Positions 44,373 to 53,445 of a DNA stretch of 64,000 bases are shown here, in pieces (positions within the stretch are counted from its first letter, which is position 1; the number at the start of each line of letters is the position of its first letter). Below the pieces are notes generated by a model. It worked only from the letters and a program-made list of their open reading frames with translations. It ran no database searches and was not told the DNA's origin. Where the stretch lies: contig NZ_SJPQ01000001.1 of assembly GCF_007859945.1 (NCBI RefSeq), positions 1,116,001 to 1,180,000 of the forward strand. The letters are read 5' to 3'. The DNA comes from Pseudobythopirellula maris (GTDB lineage: Bacteria > Planctomycetota > Planctomycetia > Pirellulales > Lacipirellulaceae). The translations under genes and the position numbers were made by a program.

Positions 44373-44920
44373 CCCCATCGATGAGCTGCTCTTTTCCGCC
44401 AGAGTCGACTTTTCGGAGTGCGGGCAATTTGCTGGCGAGACTTTGCTCATGGGTTACTGGTGAGTTTTTCAAGTTCACTGTATTGAAGCAGCGGCTCGCC
44501 TACGATGGCTTAGAGCGGTTTTCGAATTGGTGTGGACGAGCGGGGAAGCGATTGGTGGCGTGGCGAGGAAGCCGAAGCAGGCAATGCGGTGCATTGTCGA
44601 TGCAGGCTGACGAAGCCATGACGCCGATCGCGAGCCGAGCGTCTACACCTATGAGCAAACCGCTCTAGCCGTGTGCTGCTTCCATGGTGAGGGAATATCG
44701 CCATACTGGCGTGAGGTAGCTTTGTGTAGCTGAGCGCCGAGAAAGTTGGCGATTCAGTCCATTGGCGAATTGCGGAGCAGACCTAAAGTTGCTTCGTTGC
44801 CGCCGCACTGGAGAGCAAAGCCCCCGCAGGTGCGACCACATTGGCACGCTTTTTGTAGAAGTGAGTCCGTCTACAAGAACACCTGGCCGCTCCTCTCACC
44901 TCGCTCACGGATTTCCACAC
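44373..44920. other. Intergenic region with MITE copy 1
   Basis: About 550 bases between the HAD gene and egtD. The central 157 bases are the MITE-like element; the flanks carry no gene I can support. Confidence 0.7.
44511..44667 (+). mobile_element. MITE-like element, copy 1
   Basis: 157 bases bounded by perfect 11-base inverted ends TAGAGCGGTTT and AAACCGCTCTA. A second copy at 53290-53445 in reverse orientation differs at only about four positions. If the outermost TA on each side is the target duplication, this fits elements moved by IS630/Tc1-mariner-type transposases. It encodes no transposase. A short internal hairpin (AATGC, ACC, GCATT) is present. Confidence 0.85.
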
Positions 44921-45895
44921 ATGGCCGAAGCCTCCAGCGGTGCTGCACAGATTGGCTTCTCTCCCGCCGCCGGGGTGTTCTACGAAGAGGTTGAACAGGG
45001 GCTGCGGTCGTCGCCGCGCACACTGCCTTGCAAGTATTTTTACGACGCCCAAGGCTCGCAGCTATTCGATGCAATCTGCGAGCTGCCCGAGTATTACGTC
45101 ACTCGCACCGAGTTGGAGATCATGCGGCGTCACGCCGGCGAGATGGCCGAGCGGATCGGGCCGGGCGTGATGCTCATCGAGTACGGCAGCGGCAGCAGCG
45201 TGAAAACCCGTTTGTTGCTCAGCCAGCTCGATCGCCCTGCTGCCTACGTGCCCGTCGACATTTCAGGCGATCACCTGCTTTCGACGTCCGAGCGGCTGCG
45301 CGTAAGTTACCCACAAATCGAGATATTGCCGGTCTGCGCCGACTTCACGGAGTCGTTCGCCCTGCCCCGGCCCTCGACGCGGCCGACGCACAATGCGGTT
45401 TACTTTCCGGGTTCCACAATCGGCAACTTCCATCCGGCGGCGGCCAGCCGGATGCTCCGCACGATCGTCGAACTTTGCGGCTGTGGGGGCGGATTGCTCA
45501 TCGGCGTCGACTTGCAGAAAGACCCCGCGGTTTTGATGCGGGCGTACGACGACTCGCAAGGAGTGACCGCCGCCTTCAATCAGAACCTGCTCCGCCGGAT
45601 CAACCGTGAGCTCGACGCGAACTTCGAGCTCGACGCTTTCGAGCACCAATCTTACTACGACACCGAATCGCACCGCATCGAGATGCGGCTGGTGAGCCGC
45701 TGCGACCAGGCCGTGACGATCGGCGGCGAGGAGTTCGGCTTCGACCGCGGCGAGTCGATCCGCACCGAGTGCTCTTACAAGCACACCGTGGAGGGCTTCG
45801 CCCAACTCGCCAGCGAAGCAGGGCTCGCGCTCCGCGAGAGCTGGACCGACGACGACGAGCGTTTCGCCGTGTTGCACTTGGTTGTCGCCGATTGA
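44921..45895 (+). CDS. egtD: L-histidine N-alpha-methyltransferase (ergothioneine synthesis)
   Basis: 324 residues. Trimethylates histidine to hercynine using SAM. Family features: SPRTLPCKYFYDAQGSQLFD, ICELPEYYVTRTELEI, the SAM-binding segment LIEYGSGSSVKTRLLL, YVPVDISGDHLL, YFPGSTIGNFHP and SYKHTVEGFAQLA. From the ATG at 44921; the longer frame upstream has no support. egtB follows 61 bases downstream on the same strand, forming a two-gene operon. Confidence 0.94.
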   Translation: MAEASSGAAQIGFSPAAGVFYEEVEQGLRSSPRTLPCKYFYDAQGSQLFDAICELPEYYVTRTELEIMRRHAGEMAERIGPGVMLIEYGSGSSVKTRLLLSQLDRPAAYVPVDISGDHLLSTSERLRVSYPQIEILPVCADFTESFALPRPSTRPTHNAVYFPGSTIGNFHPAAASRMLRTIVELCGCGGGLLIGVDLQKDPAVLMRAYDDSQGVTAAFNQNLLRRINRELDANFELDAFEHQSYYDTESHRIEMRLVSRCDQAVTIGGEEFGFDRGESIRTECSYKHTVEGFAQLASEAGLALRESWTDDDERFAVLHLVVAD

Positions 45896-45956
45896 TCTGT
45901 CGCCGAAGCGGTACGCCCCGACCTTTCCCTACGCCACGAACCTTGTGAGGCTTGTG

Positions 45957-47264
45957 ATGTCGGTTCTTCAGACCAGCGCCCCCGCCCAGTTGACGCTCGC
46001 CGAACGCTACCGCGCGGTCCGTGGCTTCAGCGAACAGCTTGCGGCCCCGTTGTCGGCGGAAGATTGCGCGATGCAATCGGCGCCCGACGCGAGCCCCACC
46101 AAGTGGCACTTGGCACACACGACATGGTTCTTCGAAACGTTCGTCCTCGGCGAGCGGCAGGGCTACGAGCCCTTTTGTCCCGCGTACCGCTACCTCTATA
46201 ACTCGTACTACAACGCGGTCGGCAATCAGTTCCCGCGTCCGCAGCGTGGGCTGCTGTCGAGGCCGTCGCTCGCCGAGGTCGAGGCGTACCGCTCGCACGT
46301 CGACGCCGAGATGAACGAGCTCTTCGACTCGGGCGCCTTCGGCTGCGACGAAGAGGCGCAGGCCGCCCGCGTGATCGAGATCGGCTTGCAGCACGAGCAG
46401 CAGCACCAGGAGCTGATCCTCACTGACATCCAGCACGCTCTGTCGATCAACCCGCTTCAACCAGTTTATCGGGAGGGCGATTTCCTCGCGTCTGGACCGG
46501 CGCCGGCGCCGCGGTGGGTTGCTTTTGACGAGGGTGTGCGAACGATCGGGCACGTCCCCGCCGCCGAGGGCGCCGGCTTTGCCTTCGACAACGAGTCGCC
46601 GCGCCACCGGGTCTTCTTGGAGCCGTTCGAGCTGTGCGACCGGCTCGTGACTTGCGGCGAGTACCTCGAGTTTATCGAGGACGGCGGCTACCGGCGGCCC
46701 GAGCTCTGGCTGTCGCTCGGCTGGGCCGCCGTGCAAGAACACGCCTGGCGGGCGCCGGCCTACTGGCGCCGAAGCGACGAAGAGTGGCGTCGTTTCACGC
46801 TCGCCGGAGAGCGCCGGCTGGACCCGCACCAACCGGTCGCCTGCCTCAGCTACTTCGAGGCGGACGCCTACGCCCGCTGGGCCGGCGCCCGGCTACCGAC
46901 CGAGGCCGAATGGGAGGTCGCCGCTAGCGCACAGACGACGGGCGCGCCCACGGGTCGGTTTGTCGACGGCGCCTGGCAGGCCGGCGAGGCGATTTGCCCA
47001 CGCCGCCAAGACGGCGTCACGACCCCGCTGCGTGAGTGCTTCGGCGAGGTGTGGCAATGGACCTCAAGCTCGTACTCGCCCTATCCCGGCTACACGGCTC
47101 CCGACGGCGCCCTGGGCGAGTACAACGGCAAGTTCATGTGCAACCAGTACGTGCTGCGCGGCGCCTCGTGCGCCACATCGTCGTCGCACGCGCGGCTCAG
47201 CTACCGCAACTTCTTCGCCCCCGAGGCACGCTGGCAGTTCAGCGGCTTGCGCCTCGCCAGGTAG
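45957..47264 (+). CDS. egtB: Hercynine oxygenase / ergothioneine biosynthesis protein EgtB
   Basis: 435 residues. Non-heme iron enzyme that joins a thiol to hercynine with oxygen. The N-terminal DinB-like domain carries iron-ligand His in WHLAHTTWFFE (His51) and in LQHEQQHQE (His146, His150); the C-terminal FGE-sulfatase domain includes RLPTEAEWEVAAS and GEVWQWTSSSYSPYPGY and ends NFFAPEARWQFSGLRLAR. Whether it uses cysteine or gamma-glutamyl-cysteine is not evident; no egtA or egtC is nearby, which favours cysteine. Its 3' end overlaps that of the convergent phytase-like gene by 26 bases. Confidence 0.93.
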   Translation: MSVLQTSAPAQLTLAERYRAVRGFSEQLAAPLSAEDCAMQSAPDASPTKWHLAHTTWFFETFVLGERQGYEPFCPAYRYLYNSYYNAVGNQFPRPQRGLLSRPSLAEVEAYRSHVDAEMNELFDSGAFGCDEEAQAARVIEIGLQHEQQHQELILTDIQHALSINPLQPVYREGDFLASGPAPAPRWVAFDEGVRTIGHVPAAEGAGFAFDNESPRHRVFLEPFELCDRLVTCGEYLEFIEDGGYRRPELWLSLGWAAVQEHAWRAPAYWRRSDEEWRRFTLAGERRLDPHQPVACLSYFEADAYARWAGARLPTEAEWEVAASAQTTGAPTGRFVDGAWQAGEAICPRRQDGVTTPLRECFGEVWQWTSSSYSPYPGYTAPDGALGEYNGKFMCNQYVLRGASCATSSSHARLSYRNFFAPEARWQFSGLRLAR

Positions 47265-48552
47265 TCGCGACCGAGATCGCGGCGAGCAGCACTACAACTA
47301 CGCCCGCGGGTTCGGGGACCGTCGTCGCGGCCGGCGGTGCGTAGTTGTCTCGCCAGACAGTGAAATCGGCGGCGTCGACCACGCCGTTCGCGTTGCCGTC
47401 GGCCCCCGCGCCGCCATGCTCGTTGCCGGCGGGCATGGTGAGCCCGAAGCTGCCCCGCCAGGCGGCCAAGTCGGCGAGGTCGACCTCGCCGTCGCCGTCG
47501 TAGTCGCCCGGCAGGCTGGGCTTGGGCGGCGCGAGTTCGAAGGCGATGACCGTGTTGTCGCTCACGGGGTCATCCCCCCCCGAATCATCGACGACACCCA
47601 TGACCAACCAAGAGCCGTTTGCAAGTCGCGGGCCGAGCGTGATCCCTTCCAAATTCTGCCCCACCGACGACCCCGCCGGCTTGCTGTAGAGGCTGGTCTT
47701 GCCGACCGGCGTGTAAATCTCGCCAGTGAGGCCGGAATCGTAGACCGCGTCCGAGATGTCGGTCGCCCCCTCGAAGTCGACGAGGAACATGCCGCTGACA
47801 TAGACGGGCGAAGCCAAACCGGCGAACGAGCGTTCTAGCGTCAGCAGCGAGCCGTCTGGCAAAGCCATCAAGTCCGACAGCCCCCGCCGCGGGGTGGCGC
47901 CGAAGCCGATCGCGTGGATCGGTTCGACCTGGTAGGCGTACTGCTCGGCGGCCGCCCAGTCGACGCCGCCGCCGGCGAATCGCTGCAAGCGGACCGTTGT
48001 GCCGGCCGAGCCGCTCGCCAGCGGCCCGTCGATCGTCAGCGCTTCCTCGTTGCCGGTCCACAGCGTGTGACCGTCGCGCGACAAGGCGAGCGACTCCAGC
48101 CCTTTGTTCGAACGCCGGTGCGAATAAACCGCCGGCATGTCGACCACGCCGGCCGCGGCGCCGCTCGATAGGTCGTAAGCCCGCACGCCGGGCGTGGTCT
48201 CTTCGCTGAAGAGCGCCAGGCCATCGCCGAGGGCGGCGACGCCCTCGAAGTCGAGTGAATTGGCCAGCGTGACGCTCGAGACCGCGGTGGCCGCGTTGAT
48301 CGTCCCGCCGGCCGTCGCCGAGACATCGAAATTGACCACGCGGCCCCCGGAGTCTTGCACCGCCGCGAACCGCAGCAGATTCCCCTCCACGCCGAGATAC
48401 GTCACGCCGCTCATCTCGGCGACGTTGGGCACGAGGTTCGTGTCCAACACGACCGCCCCGCGATCGACGATCGACCAAGTGGTAGCGTGCGCTGGCGTGG
48501 CCGCCAGGAGCAAGACGCCTACAGCGACAGCGGTGCGAATCGATCGGATCAT
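47239..48552 (-). CDS. Phytase-like esterase-fold protein with dockerin and PEP-CTERM signal
   Basis: 437 residues from ATG at 48552. Signal peptide (IRTAVAVGVLLLAATPAHA), then a beta-propeller-like region of the phytase-like family PF13449 (EMSGVTYLGVEGNLLRFAAV, FEGVAALGDGLALFSEE, SLYSKPAGSSVGQNLEGITL), a type I dockerin-like pair of calcium motifs (GDYDGDGEVDLADLAAWRGS and ADGNANGVVDAADFTVWRDN) and a PEP-CTERM end (VPEPAGVVVVLLAAISVATT, WRGASR). Dockerins normally bind cohesins, but planctomycete dockerins are often without one. Substrate unknown. It overlaps the end of egtB. Confidence 0.88.
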   Translation of the reverse strand: MIRSIRTAVAVGVLLLAATPAHATTWSIVDRGAVVLDTNLVPNVAEMSGVTYLGVEGNLLRFAAVQDSGGRVVNFDVSATAGGTINAATAVSSVTLANSLDFEGVAALGDGLALFSEETTPGVRAYDLSSGAAAGVVDMPAVYSHRRSNKGLESLALSRDGHTLWTGNEEALTIDGPLASGSAGTTVRLQRFAGGGVDWAAAEQYAYQVEPIHAIGFGATPRRGLSDLMALPDGSLLTLERSFAGLASPVYVSGMFLVDFEGATDISDAVYDSGLTGEIYTPVGKTSLYSKPAGSSVGQNLEGITLGPRLANGSWLVMGVVDDSGGDDPVSDNTVIAFELAPPKPSLPGDYDGDGEVDLADLAAWRGSFGLTMPAGNEHGGAGADGNANGVVDAADFTVWRDNYAPPAATTVPEPAGVVVVLLAAISVATTWRGASR

Positions 48553-48801
48553 AAAGCCGTTGCTAGCTAACGTGGTCCGCGGAGAGATGAGCCCAAGTGA
48601 CGCAGTCGGCCATTGTAGTCCGAAACCCGCAAGCACGCCCGCCAACCGCTGGTCCCGACGGCGAAACGGCGTTTCCGCTGCTCCGCCAGGCGCTCACCAA
48701 TTATCCCGAGATGGCTAGAATGGCTAGTCCTGCGAAGCGGCTACTAGCAATCGGCTGCCCCGCCGCTTGGAGCTGTGGACGGTGTGGCAAGGAGAGACTC
48801 T

Positions 48802-49251
48802 ATGGATTCACGACGACACGGAGGTCAGCCGCTGGGCTACCCGCCCACCGCACCGCTCGAGGAGCCGCAGGGGCCTCGCTACCGCCCGGGGACGCCGCTG
48901 TTTGACCTGTGGGTGTGGTCCTGTCGCCTGCGGCGGTGGTCCAACCGCAGCCACTGGAAGGCGACCGAGTACGACGGCTCGACGCTAGACCCCGACGACC
49001 GCGCCGCCGCCGCGTTGGACGCGCTCGCCAACGATTGGCCGGGGTTGGTGGAAGAGGTCCGCCTGCGCCACCGCAACTCATCGTCGCACTGGCGACGGGC
49101 TCTCGAGACCCCCGACGAGCAGCATCAGGCTTCGTACCTCGACGCCGTGGAGCTGATGTGGCGCCGCATCCGCGTGGTCTGCGACCTCATCGCCGAACAA
49201 CAGGATCACGCCCCCCGAGAAACGCCCCAGGGATCGCCGCGGCCAAAGTGA
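48802..49251 (+). CDS. Helical protein of unknown function
   Basis: 149 residues. AAGGAG lies seven bases before the ATG at 48802, supporting this start. The sequence has a conserved-looking aromatic patch (PLFDLWVWSCRLRRWSNRSH), a charged helix (DPDDRAAAALDALANDWPGL) and another (YLDAVELMWRRIRVVCDLIA). No membrane segment or known motif. I recognise no family. It is followed by tRNA-Val on the opposite strand. Confidence 0.7.
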   Translation: MDSRRHGGQPLGYPPTAPLEEPQGPRYRPGTPLFDLWVWSCRLRRWSNRSHWKATEYDGSTLDPDDRAAAALDALANDWPGLVEEVRLRHRNSSSHWRRALETPDEQHQASYLDAVELMWRRIRVVCDLIAEQQDHAPRETPQGSPRPK

Positions 49252-49303
49252 GACTCGTCCGGCACGGCGTGCGGGCTTATAGACAGCCTGCGAGAAAGAA
49301 AAT

Positions 49304-49380
<77 letters not shown>

Positions 49381-49557
49381 CTGTCCTATGGGGACGGCCG
49401 TTGGGCCGCCTGTCGTGTTGAGAGTAATTGGCGGTGAAAGCGGCTGTCAATCGGGCGGCCCAGATTCGTCGCGGCGCCCGTGGCGGTTCGGGGCGATCAG
49501 CGGCATACTGTCGGCCAGCGCCGCCCAGGCCCCCACCCCCCGACCGAGCCGAGAAGC

Positions 49558-50547
49558 ATGATGCCCACCGACCCTTCCGCTAAGAATGAAGCGATCGAAA
49601 TCCGCGACCCCGCCTCGGGCGCCACGGCCCGCGTGTTGCCCTGCCTCGGCTTCAACTGCTTCAGCTGGCGGGCGCCGGTGGGCGACACCCAGCCGCGCGA
49701 GCTGCTGTGGGCCGAGCCCGGGTTCGAGTCGGGCGACAAACGGCACTCGCGGAGCGGCATCCCCTTGCTGTTCCCCTTCCCCGGCCGCATCGGGGGCGCC
49801 CGCTTCGAGTTCGAGGGCCAAACCTACGAGCTCGAGCCGGGCGACCCGCACGGCAACGCGATCCATGGTTTCGCGGCCAACCGGCCGTGGCGGGTGATCG
49901 ATCAACAGGGCGACTGCGTCACGGCCGAATTCCGCCACTCACAAGACGCCGCCGACGCGGTGGGCCAGTGGCCGAGCGACTACTTGCTGACGGCCAGTTA
50001 TCAAGTCGCCGGGGGCCGCCTGAGGTTCACCCTGCGGGCGGAGAATGTCGGCGACGGGCCGCTGCCGTTCGGCTTTGGCACGCACGCGTACTTCCGCCTG
50101 CCGCTGGCCGAGGTGGCCGATCCGGAGGCGACGGTCGTGCGAGCGCCGGTCGGCGAGCAGTGGACGCTAAGCGAGATGCTGCCCACCGGCGAGACGGTCT
50201 CGGGCAAAGACTCGCTGCTGGTCGAGGGCGCCCCGCTCGCAGGGCGTGGGTTCGACACGGTGTTCACGCTCTCGTCGCAAATGGCGGCCGGCCAGCCGAC
50301 AGGGCCGCTGGTCACTTCGCTCGTCGACTCGGGGAGCGGCCGCGAGGTGCGGCAGACGTTCGACGAGTCGATGACCTGCTGCGTGGTTTACACGCCCGAC
50401 CACCGTGAGGCGATCTGCCTCGAGCCCTACACCTGCGTGCCCGATCCCTTCGCACTTGAGTCCCGCGGCGTGGCGGCCGGTCTGCGGGTCCTTGCGCCGG
50501 GCGAGGTCTATGAGACCGAGATCACCCTCGAGGCGGTGGTGGCGTGA
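49558..50547 (+). CDS. Aldose 1-epimerase family protein
   Basis: 329 residues. Galactose-mutarotase fold: GIPLLFPFPGRIGGARFEF, DPHGNAIHGFAANRPW (with the catalytic-type His), GFGTHAYFRLPLAE (second His), and the late Glu in EAICLEPYTCVPDPF. It interconverts anomers of aldoses or recognises sugar phosphates. Two adjacent ATGs (49558 and 49561) are possible starts; the longer frame to 49480 is unsupported. It overlaps the convergent membrane hydrolase-like gene by 26 bases. Confidence 0.88.
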   Translation: MMPTDPSAKNEAIEIRDPASGATARVLPCLGFNCFSWRAPVGDTQPRELLWAEPGFESGDKRHSRSGIPLLFPFPGRIGGARFEFEGQTYELEPGDPHGNAIHGFAANRPWRVIDQQGDCVTAEFRHSQDAADAVGQWPSDYLLTASYQVAGGRLRFTLRAENVGDGPLPFGFGTHAYFRLPLAEVADPEATVVRAPVGEQWTLSEMLPTGETVSGKDSLLVEGAPLAGRGFDTVFTLSSQMAAGQPTGPLVTSLVDSGSGREVRQTFDESMTCCVVYTPDHREAICLEPYTCVPDPFALESRGVAAGLRVLAPGEVYETEITLEAVVA

Positions 50548-51052
50548 CGGCTAATCGCCGCCGGGTCGCAATCCACACCACCGCGAGCAACACGCCATAA
50601 GCGGCCAGCTCGACGGCGAACACGCGCAAATTGAATAGGCTCAGCAATGGGCTCAGCTGCATGTGAGAGAAGCAGGGAATCGGCATCGCCAGCCTGCCGT
50701 CGCCCAGCGGCCAGAACATCGCCAGGCCTTTGCCGTGGCTGTAGAACGTGTCGAGCAGCAAGTGGCTGAGCCACGCCGCGGCGGCGCCCGCGTAGACCGT
50801 GGCGCAAAGGCGGCTGCGGCGGTCGACTTGCCGCACCGCCACAACGCCCGCCGCGATCGCCAGCAGGGTGACCAGCAGGCTGTGGCTTACTTGGTAGCGC
50901 TCGTGGCCCCAGCCCGGCAGCGGGGCGTCGGGGGCGTTGGCCAGCAAGACGAAGACGAAAAGTGAGATCGCCCGCACACGTGGCGCCCATTCGTGCGGAG
51001 TGGCGAGTCTGCCGATCGCCAGCCCGGTCAAGGTGTGTCCCACAGGGCTCAT
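50522..51052 (-). CDS. DUF457/YdjM-like membrane metal-dependent hydrolase
   Basis: 176 residues from the ATG at 51052. Typical features: SPVGHTLTGLAIGRLA with an early His, then HERYQVSHSLLVTLLA, the helix containing WLSHLLLDTFYSHGKG, and further hydrophobic segments near the end. His-rich membrane proteins of this family are named metal-dependent hydrolases or LexA-regulated inner-membrane proteins but lack a confirmed reaction. It overlaps the aldose epimerase by 26 bases and diverges from the Anbu gene. Confidence 0.87.
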   Translation of the reverse strand: MSPVGHTLTGLAIGRLATPHEWAPRVRAISLFVFVLLANAPDAPLPGWGHERYQVSHSLLVTLLAIAAGVVAVRQVDRRSRLCATVYAGAAAAWLSHLLLDTFYSHGKGLAMFWPLGDGRLAMPIPCFSHMQLSPLLSLFNLRVFAVELAAYGVLLAVVWIATRRRLAVTPPPPRG

Positions 51053-51356
51053 GCCGGCCTCAGAGATTGCCAAAGGTTGTATCACTAGCGGTGAGATGCC
51101 CCGGCTCGCGGCTGAGTTCCACACGATCAATCAGGCCTGGCGCCGCTCATCGGGTAGTCGGCGTGGGGCGTAGTGGACTCGTTTTGAGGCCCCAACGGAC
51201 TGGCACGCCGCTTGCTACTGACGATTCTCTCGAGCCGATTCGTCGTGCCTCCGACTACCAACGACCACATGAAGCGGCTCTATTGACGCCCATCACGAGT
51301 CCGAATAGCCCTCGCAATCCCGTCGCCTTTCAATTTCAAGCCGATATAACTAGCCC
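51053..51356. other. Divergent region before the Anbu gene
   Basis: About 300 bases. TATAACT near 51345 and TTGACG near 51283 are promoter-like words but do not pair at good spacing. No gene seen. Confidence 0.5.
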
Positions 51357-52193
51357 ATGACGTTTTGTGTAGGAATCGAGGTCCGTGAGGGGATTGTCGC
51401 CCTGGCCGACACCCGCATCGTGCGCGGCAGTGAGCACGTGAACAAGCAGAAGATCGGTACGCTGCAACACGGCGACCGTTCGGTTTTCACCATGACCAGC
51501 GGGCTCCGCTCGGTCCGTGACAAAACGCACTGCTATCTCGAGGAAGTGTTGCGCTGTGGCGATCGCAGCGAGATGCGGCGGCTGTACGAGTTCGCCAACC
51601 TGTTCGGCGAACAGCTCCGCCGGGTGAAGGCGGAGGACGGCCCGTCGCTCTCCTCGACCGGTCACTCCTTCAATCTGCACGCCATCCTTGGAGGCAGGCT
51701 GGCCGACGACGAGCGGCCTCGGCTGCACTACGTTTACCCCGAGGGCAACTGGGTCACCACGGCCGAGGACTCGCCCTACTTCATGATCGGACGGACGTAC
51801 TACGGCAGGCCGATCCTCGACCGTTTGCTCGACTACGAAACGCCGCTCCGCTCGGCGGTGGCCCTGGCCGTGATGGCGTTCGACGCCACACGGTCGAGTG
51901 TGACCGACGTCGGCTTCCCGATCGACGTGGCCGTGCTGGCCGCCAACCAGCACCACCCGACGATCGTGCGTTACTCCGAATCCGATTTGGCCGAGACCAC
52001 CCAGTGGTGGGCGCAACGGCTCAAGCAGTCGCTCGCCGAGTTGCCGGTCGGCTGGGCCGATCCTTTGCTGAGCAGCCAGATCATACAAGACAATCAGAAC
52101 GTGCAGACCAACCAGAGCGGACCCAATGGCCCGAACATCGCTGGCCCGAACGCCGTCGGCCCGAACGCCGGTGGTCAGCCCGTCGTCAATTAG
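51357..52193 (+). CDS. Anbu/bacterial proteasome-like peptidase
   Basis: 278 residues. N-terminal nucleophile hydrolase of the 20S-proteasome superfamily, Anbu type. After removal of the first Met, Thr2 would be the N-terminal nucleophile (TFCVGIEVREGIVALADTRI). Other conserved parts are VFTMTSGLRSVRD, AILGGRLADDERPRLHYVYP and YFMIGRTYYGRPILDRLLDY. The last 37 or so residues (after LLSSQIIQDNQN) form an Asn, Gly and Pro-rich low-complexity tail that ordinary Anbu proteins lack. A transglutaminase-family gene follows, as in known Anbu clusters. Substrate unknown. Confidence 0.9.
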   Translation: MTFCVGIEVREGIVALADTRIVRGSEHVNKQKIGTLQHGDRSVFTMTSGLRSVRDKTHCYLEEVLRCGDRSEMRRLYEFANLFGEQLRRVKAEDGPSLSSTGHSFNLHAILGGRLADDERPRLHYVYPEGNWVTTAEDSPYFMIGRTYYGRPILDRLLDYETPLRSAVALAVMAFDATRSSVTDVGFPIDVAVLAANQHHPTIVRYSESDLAETTQWWAQRLKQSLAELPVGWADPLLSSQIIQDNQNVQTNQSGPNGPNIAGPNAVGPNAGGQPVVN

Positions 52194-52346
52194 CCAGTCG
52201 CCAATCAGAACCAGAACATCCAACCGAGCTGAGCTTTACCATAGGCAAAGAGAGAACGGTCTTTAGGCGGAACCCGAATCTCACACGCCGCGTACCAACC
52301 ACCTTTATCACGAGCGTCAAACCGCTCCCGCCACAAGTCGAGTCCC

Positions 52347-53186
52347 ATGAGCAAAATCCAAGTCCGCACCACGCTGATTTACGAAGTCCGTCAGCCGACA
52401 AACTTCCTGTTCAACATCGGCGTCGAGCAGTCGGACTACCAACGCTGCCTCGAGGAGCATTTCACCAGCAACCCCGAGGTACCGATCGAGGCGTGCAACG
52501 TGGGGGCCGAGGGCAACCGGCTCCACCGGGCGTTTGTTCAGCCGTGCGAATTGCGTATCGACTACTCGGCGCTCGTTGAGCTCACCCCCGAGGTCGACAC
52601 CAGCTGCGAGGTCGGCGAGACCGACATCTCGCAGCTCCCCCCGCAGGTGCTGCCGTACCTCAACCCGAGCCGCTACTGCGAGAGCGACCTGCTCGCGCGG
52701 TTCGCTTTCGAGGAATTCGGCCAGTTGCCGCGCGGCTACCAACGGGTCCAGGCGATCGCCGATTGGGTGAACGACCACCTCGACTACGAGCCCGGCACGA
52801 CGAGCGGCACGACCACCGCCGCCGACGTGCTGCTGCAACGCGCCGGCGTCTGCCGCGACTACGCCCACTTGGCGGTGGCGCTCTGCCGCGGCATCGGGGT
52901 GCCGGCTCGGTACTTGGCGGCGTACGCGGTCGACTTGCAGCCGCCCGATTTTCACGGCGTGTTCGAGGCGTTTCTCGACGGCCACTGGTACCTGTTCGAC
53001 GCCACACGCTTGGCGCCCGTGCAAGGCTTTGTGCGCATCGGCACCGGCCGCGACGCGGCCGACGTGGCCTTCGCCACCCTCAACGGCGTGGCGATCCTGC
53101 AAGAAAAGACGGTGACAACCGTCTGGGCAGACGACGCGCCGCACCAAGACCCGCCGCCGGCCGACGAGGCCATCGCGACCGCTTGA
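52347..53186 (+). CDS. Transglutaminase-like protease-fold protein linked to Anbu
   Basis: 279 residues. The transglutaminase-core triad is visible: Cys169 in RAGVCRDYAHLAVALCR, His203 in PPDFHGVFEAFLDG and Asp218 in HWYLFDATRLAP. N-terminal part (SKIQVRTTLIYEVRQPTNFL) is a beta-sandwich as in bacterial transglutaminase-like proteins. Genes of this family cluster with Anbu in many bacteria, where the complex is thought to cleave or modify proteins. ATP-grasp and alpha-E proteins found in larger versions of the cluster are absent here. Confidence 0.9.
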   Translation: MSKIQVRTTLIYEVRQPTNFLFNIGVEQSDYQRCLEEHFTSNPEVPIEACNVGAEGNRLHRAFVQPCELRIDYSALVELTPEVDTSCEVGETDISQLPPQVLPYLNPSRYCESDLLARFAFEEFGQLPRGYQRVQAIADWVNDHLDYEPGTTSGTTTAADVLLQRAGVCRDYAHLAVALCRGIGVPARYLAAYAVDLQPPDFHGVFEAFLDGHWYLFDATRLAPVQGFVRIGTGRDAADVAFATLNGVAILQEKTVTTVWADDAPHQDPPPADEAIATA

Positions 53187-53289
53187 GGCCAGGCCGTTAG
53201 ATCGCACTACCGCTAGCCGTAGCGTTGTTTTCGCCTTATCGACGTCGAATCACACCGCCACACACGCTACGCATCCGTGCGATCCGCAC

Positions 53290-53445
53290 TAGAGCGGTTT
53301 GCTCATAGGTGTAGGCGCTCGGCTCGCGATCGGCGTCATGGCTTCGTCAGCCTGCATCGACAATGCACCGCATTGCCTGCTTCGGCTTCCTCGCCACGAC
53401 CCCAATCGCTTCCCCGCTCGTCCACACCAATTCGAAACCGCTCTA
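53290..53445 (-). mobile_element. MITE-like element, copy 2
   Basis: 156 bases, reverse orientation relative to copy 1, with perfect inverted ends. Its right end forms the TAG stop codon of the GH16 gene. Confidence 0.85.

Noticed and set aside
44510-44704. Similar peptides encoded in both MITE copies (RRSARDRRHGFVSLH)
   Set aside because: Their similarity follows from the repeated DNA; the frames differ outside the element and one is broken by a base difference.
53187-53289. Remnant of an insertion sequence beside the MITE
   Set aside because: No transposase-like frame or terminal repeats other than those of the MITE itself.
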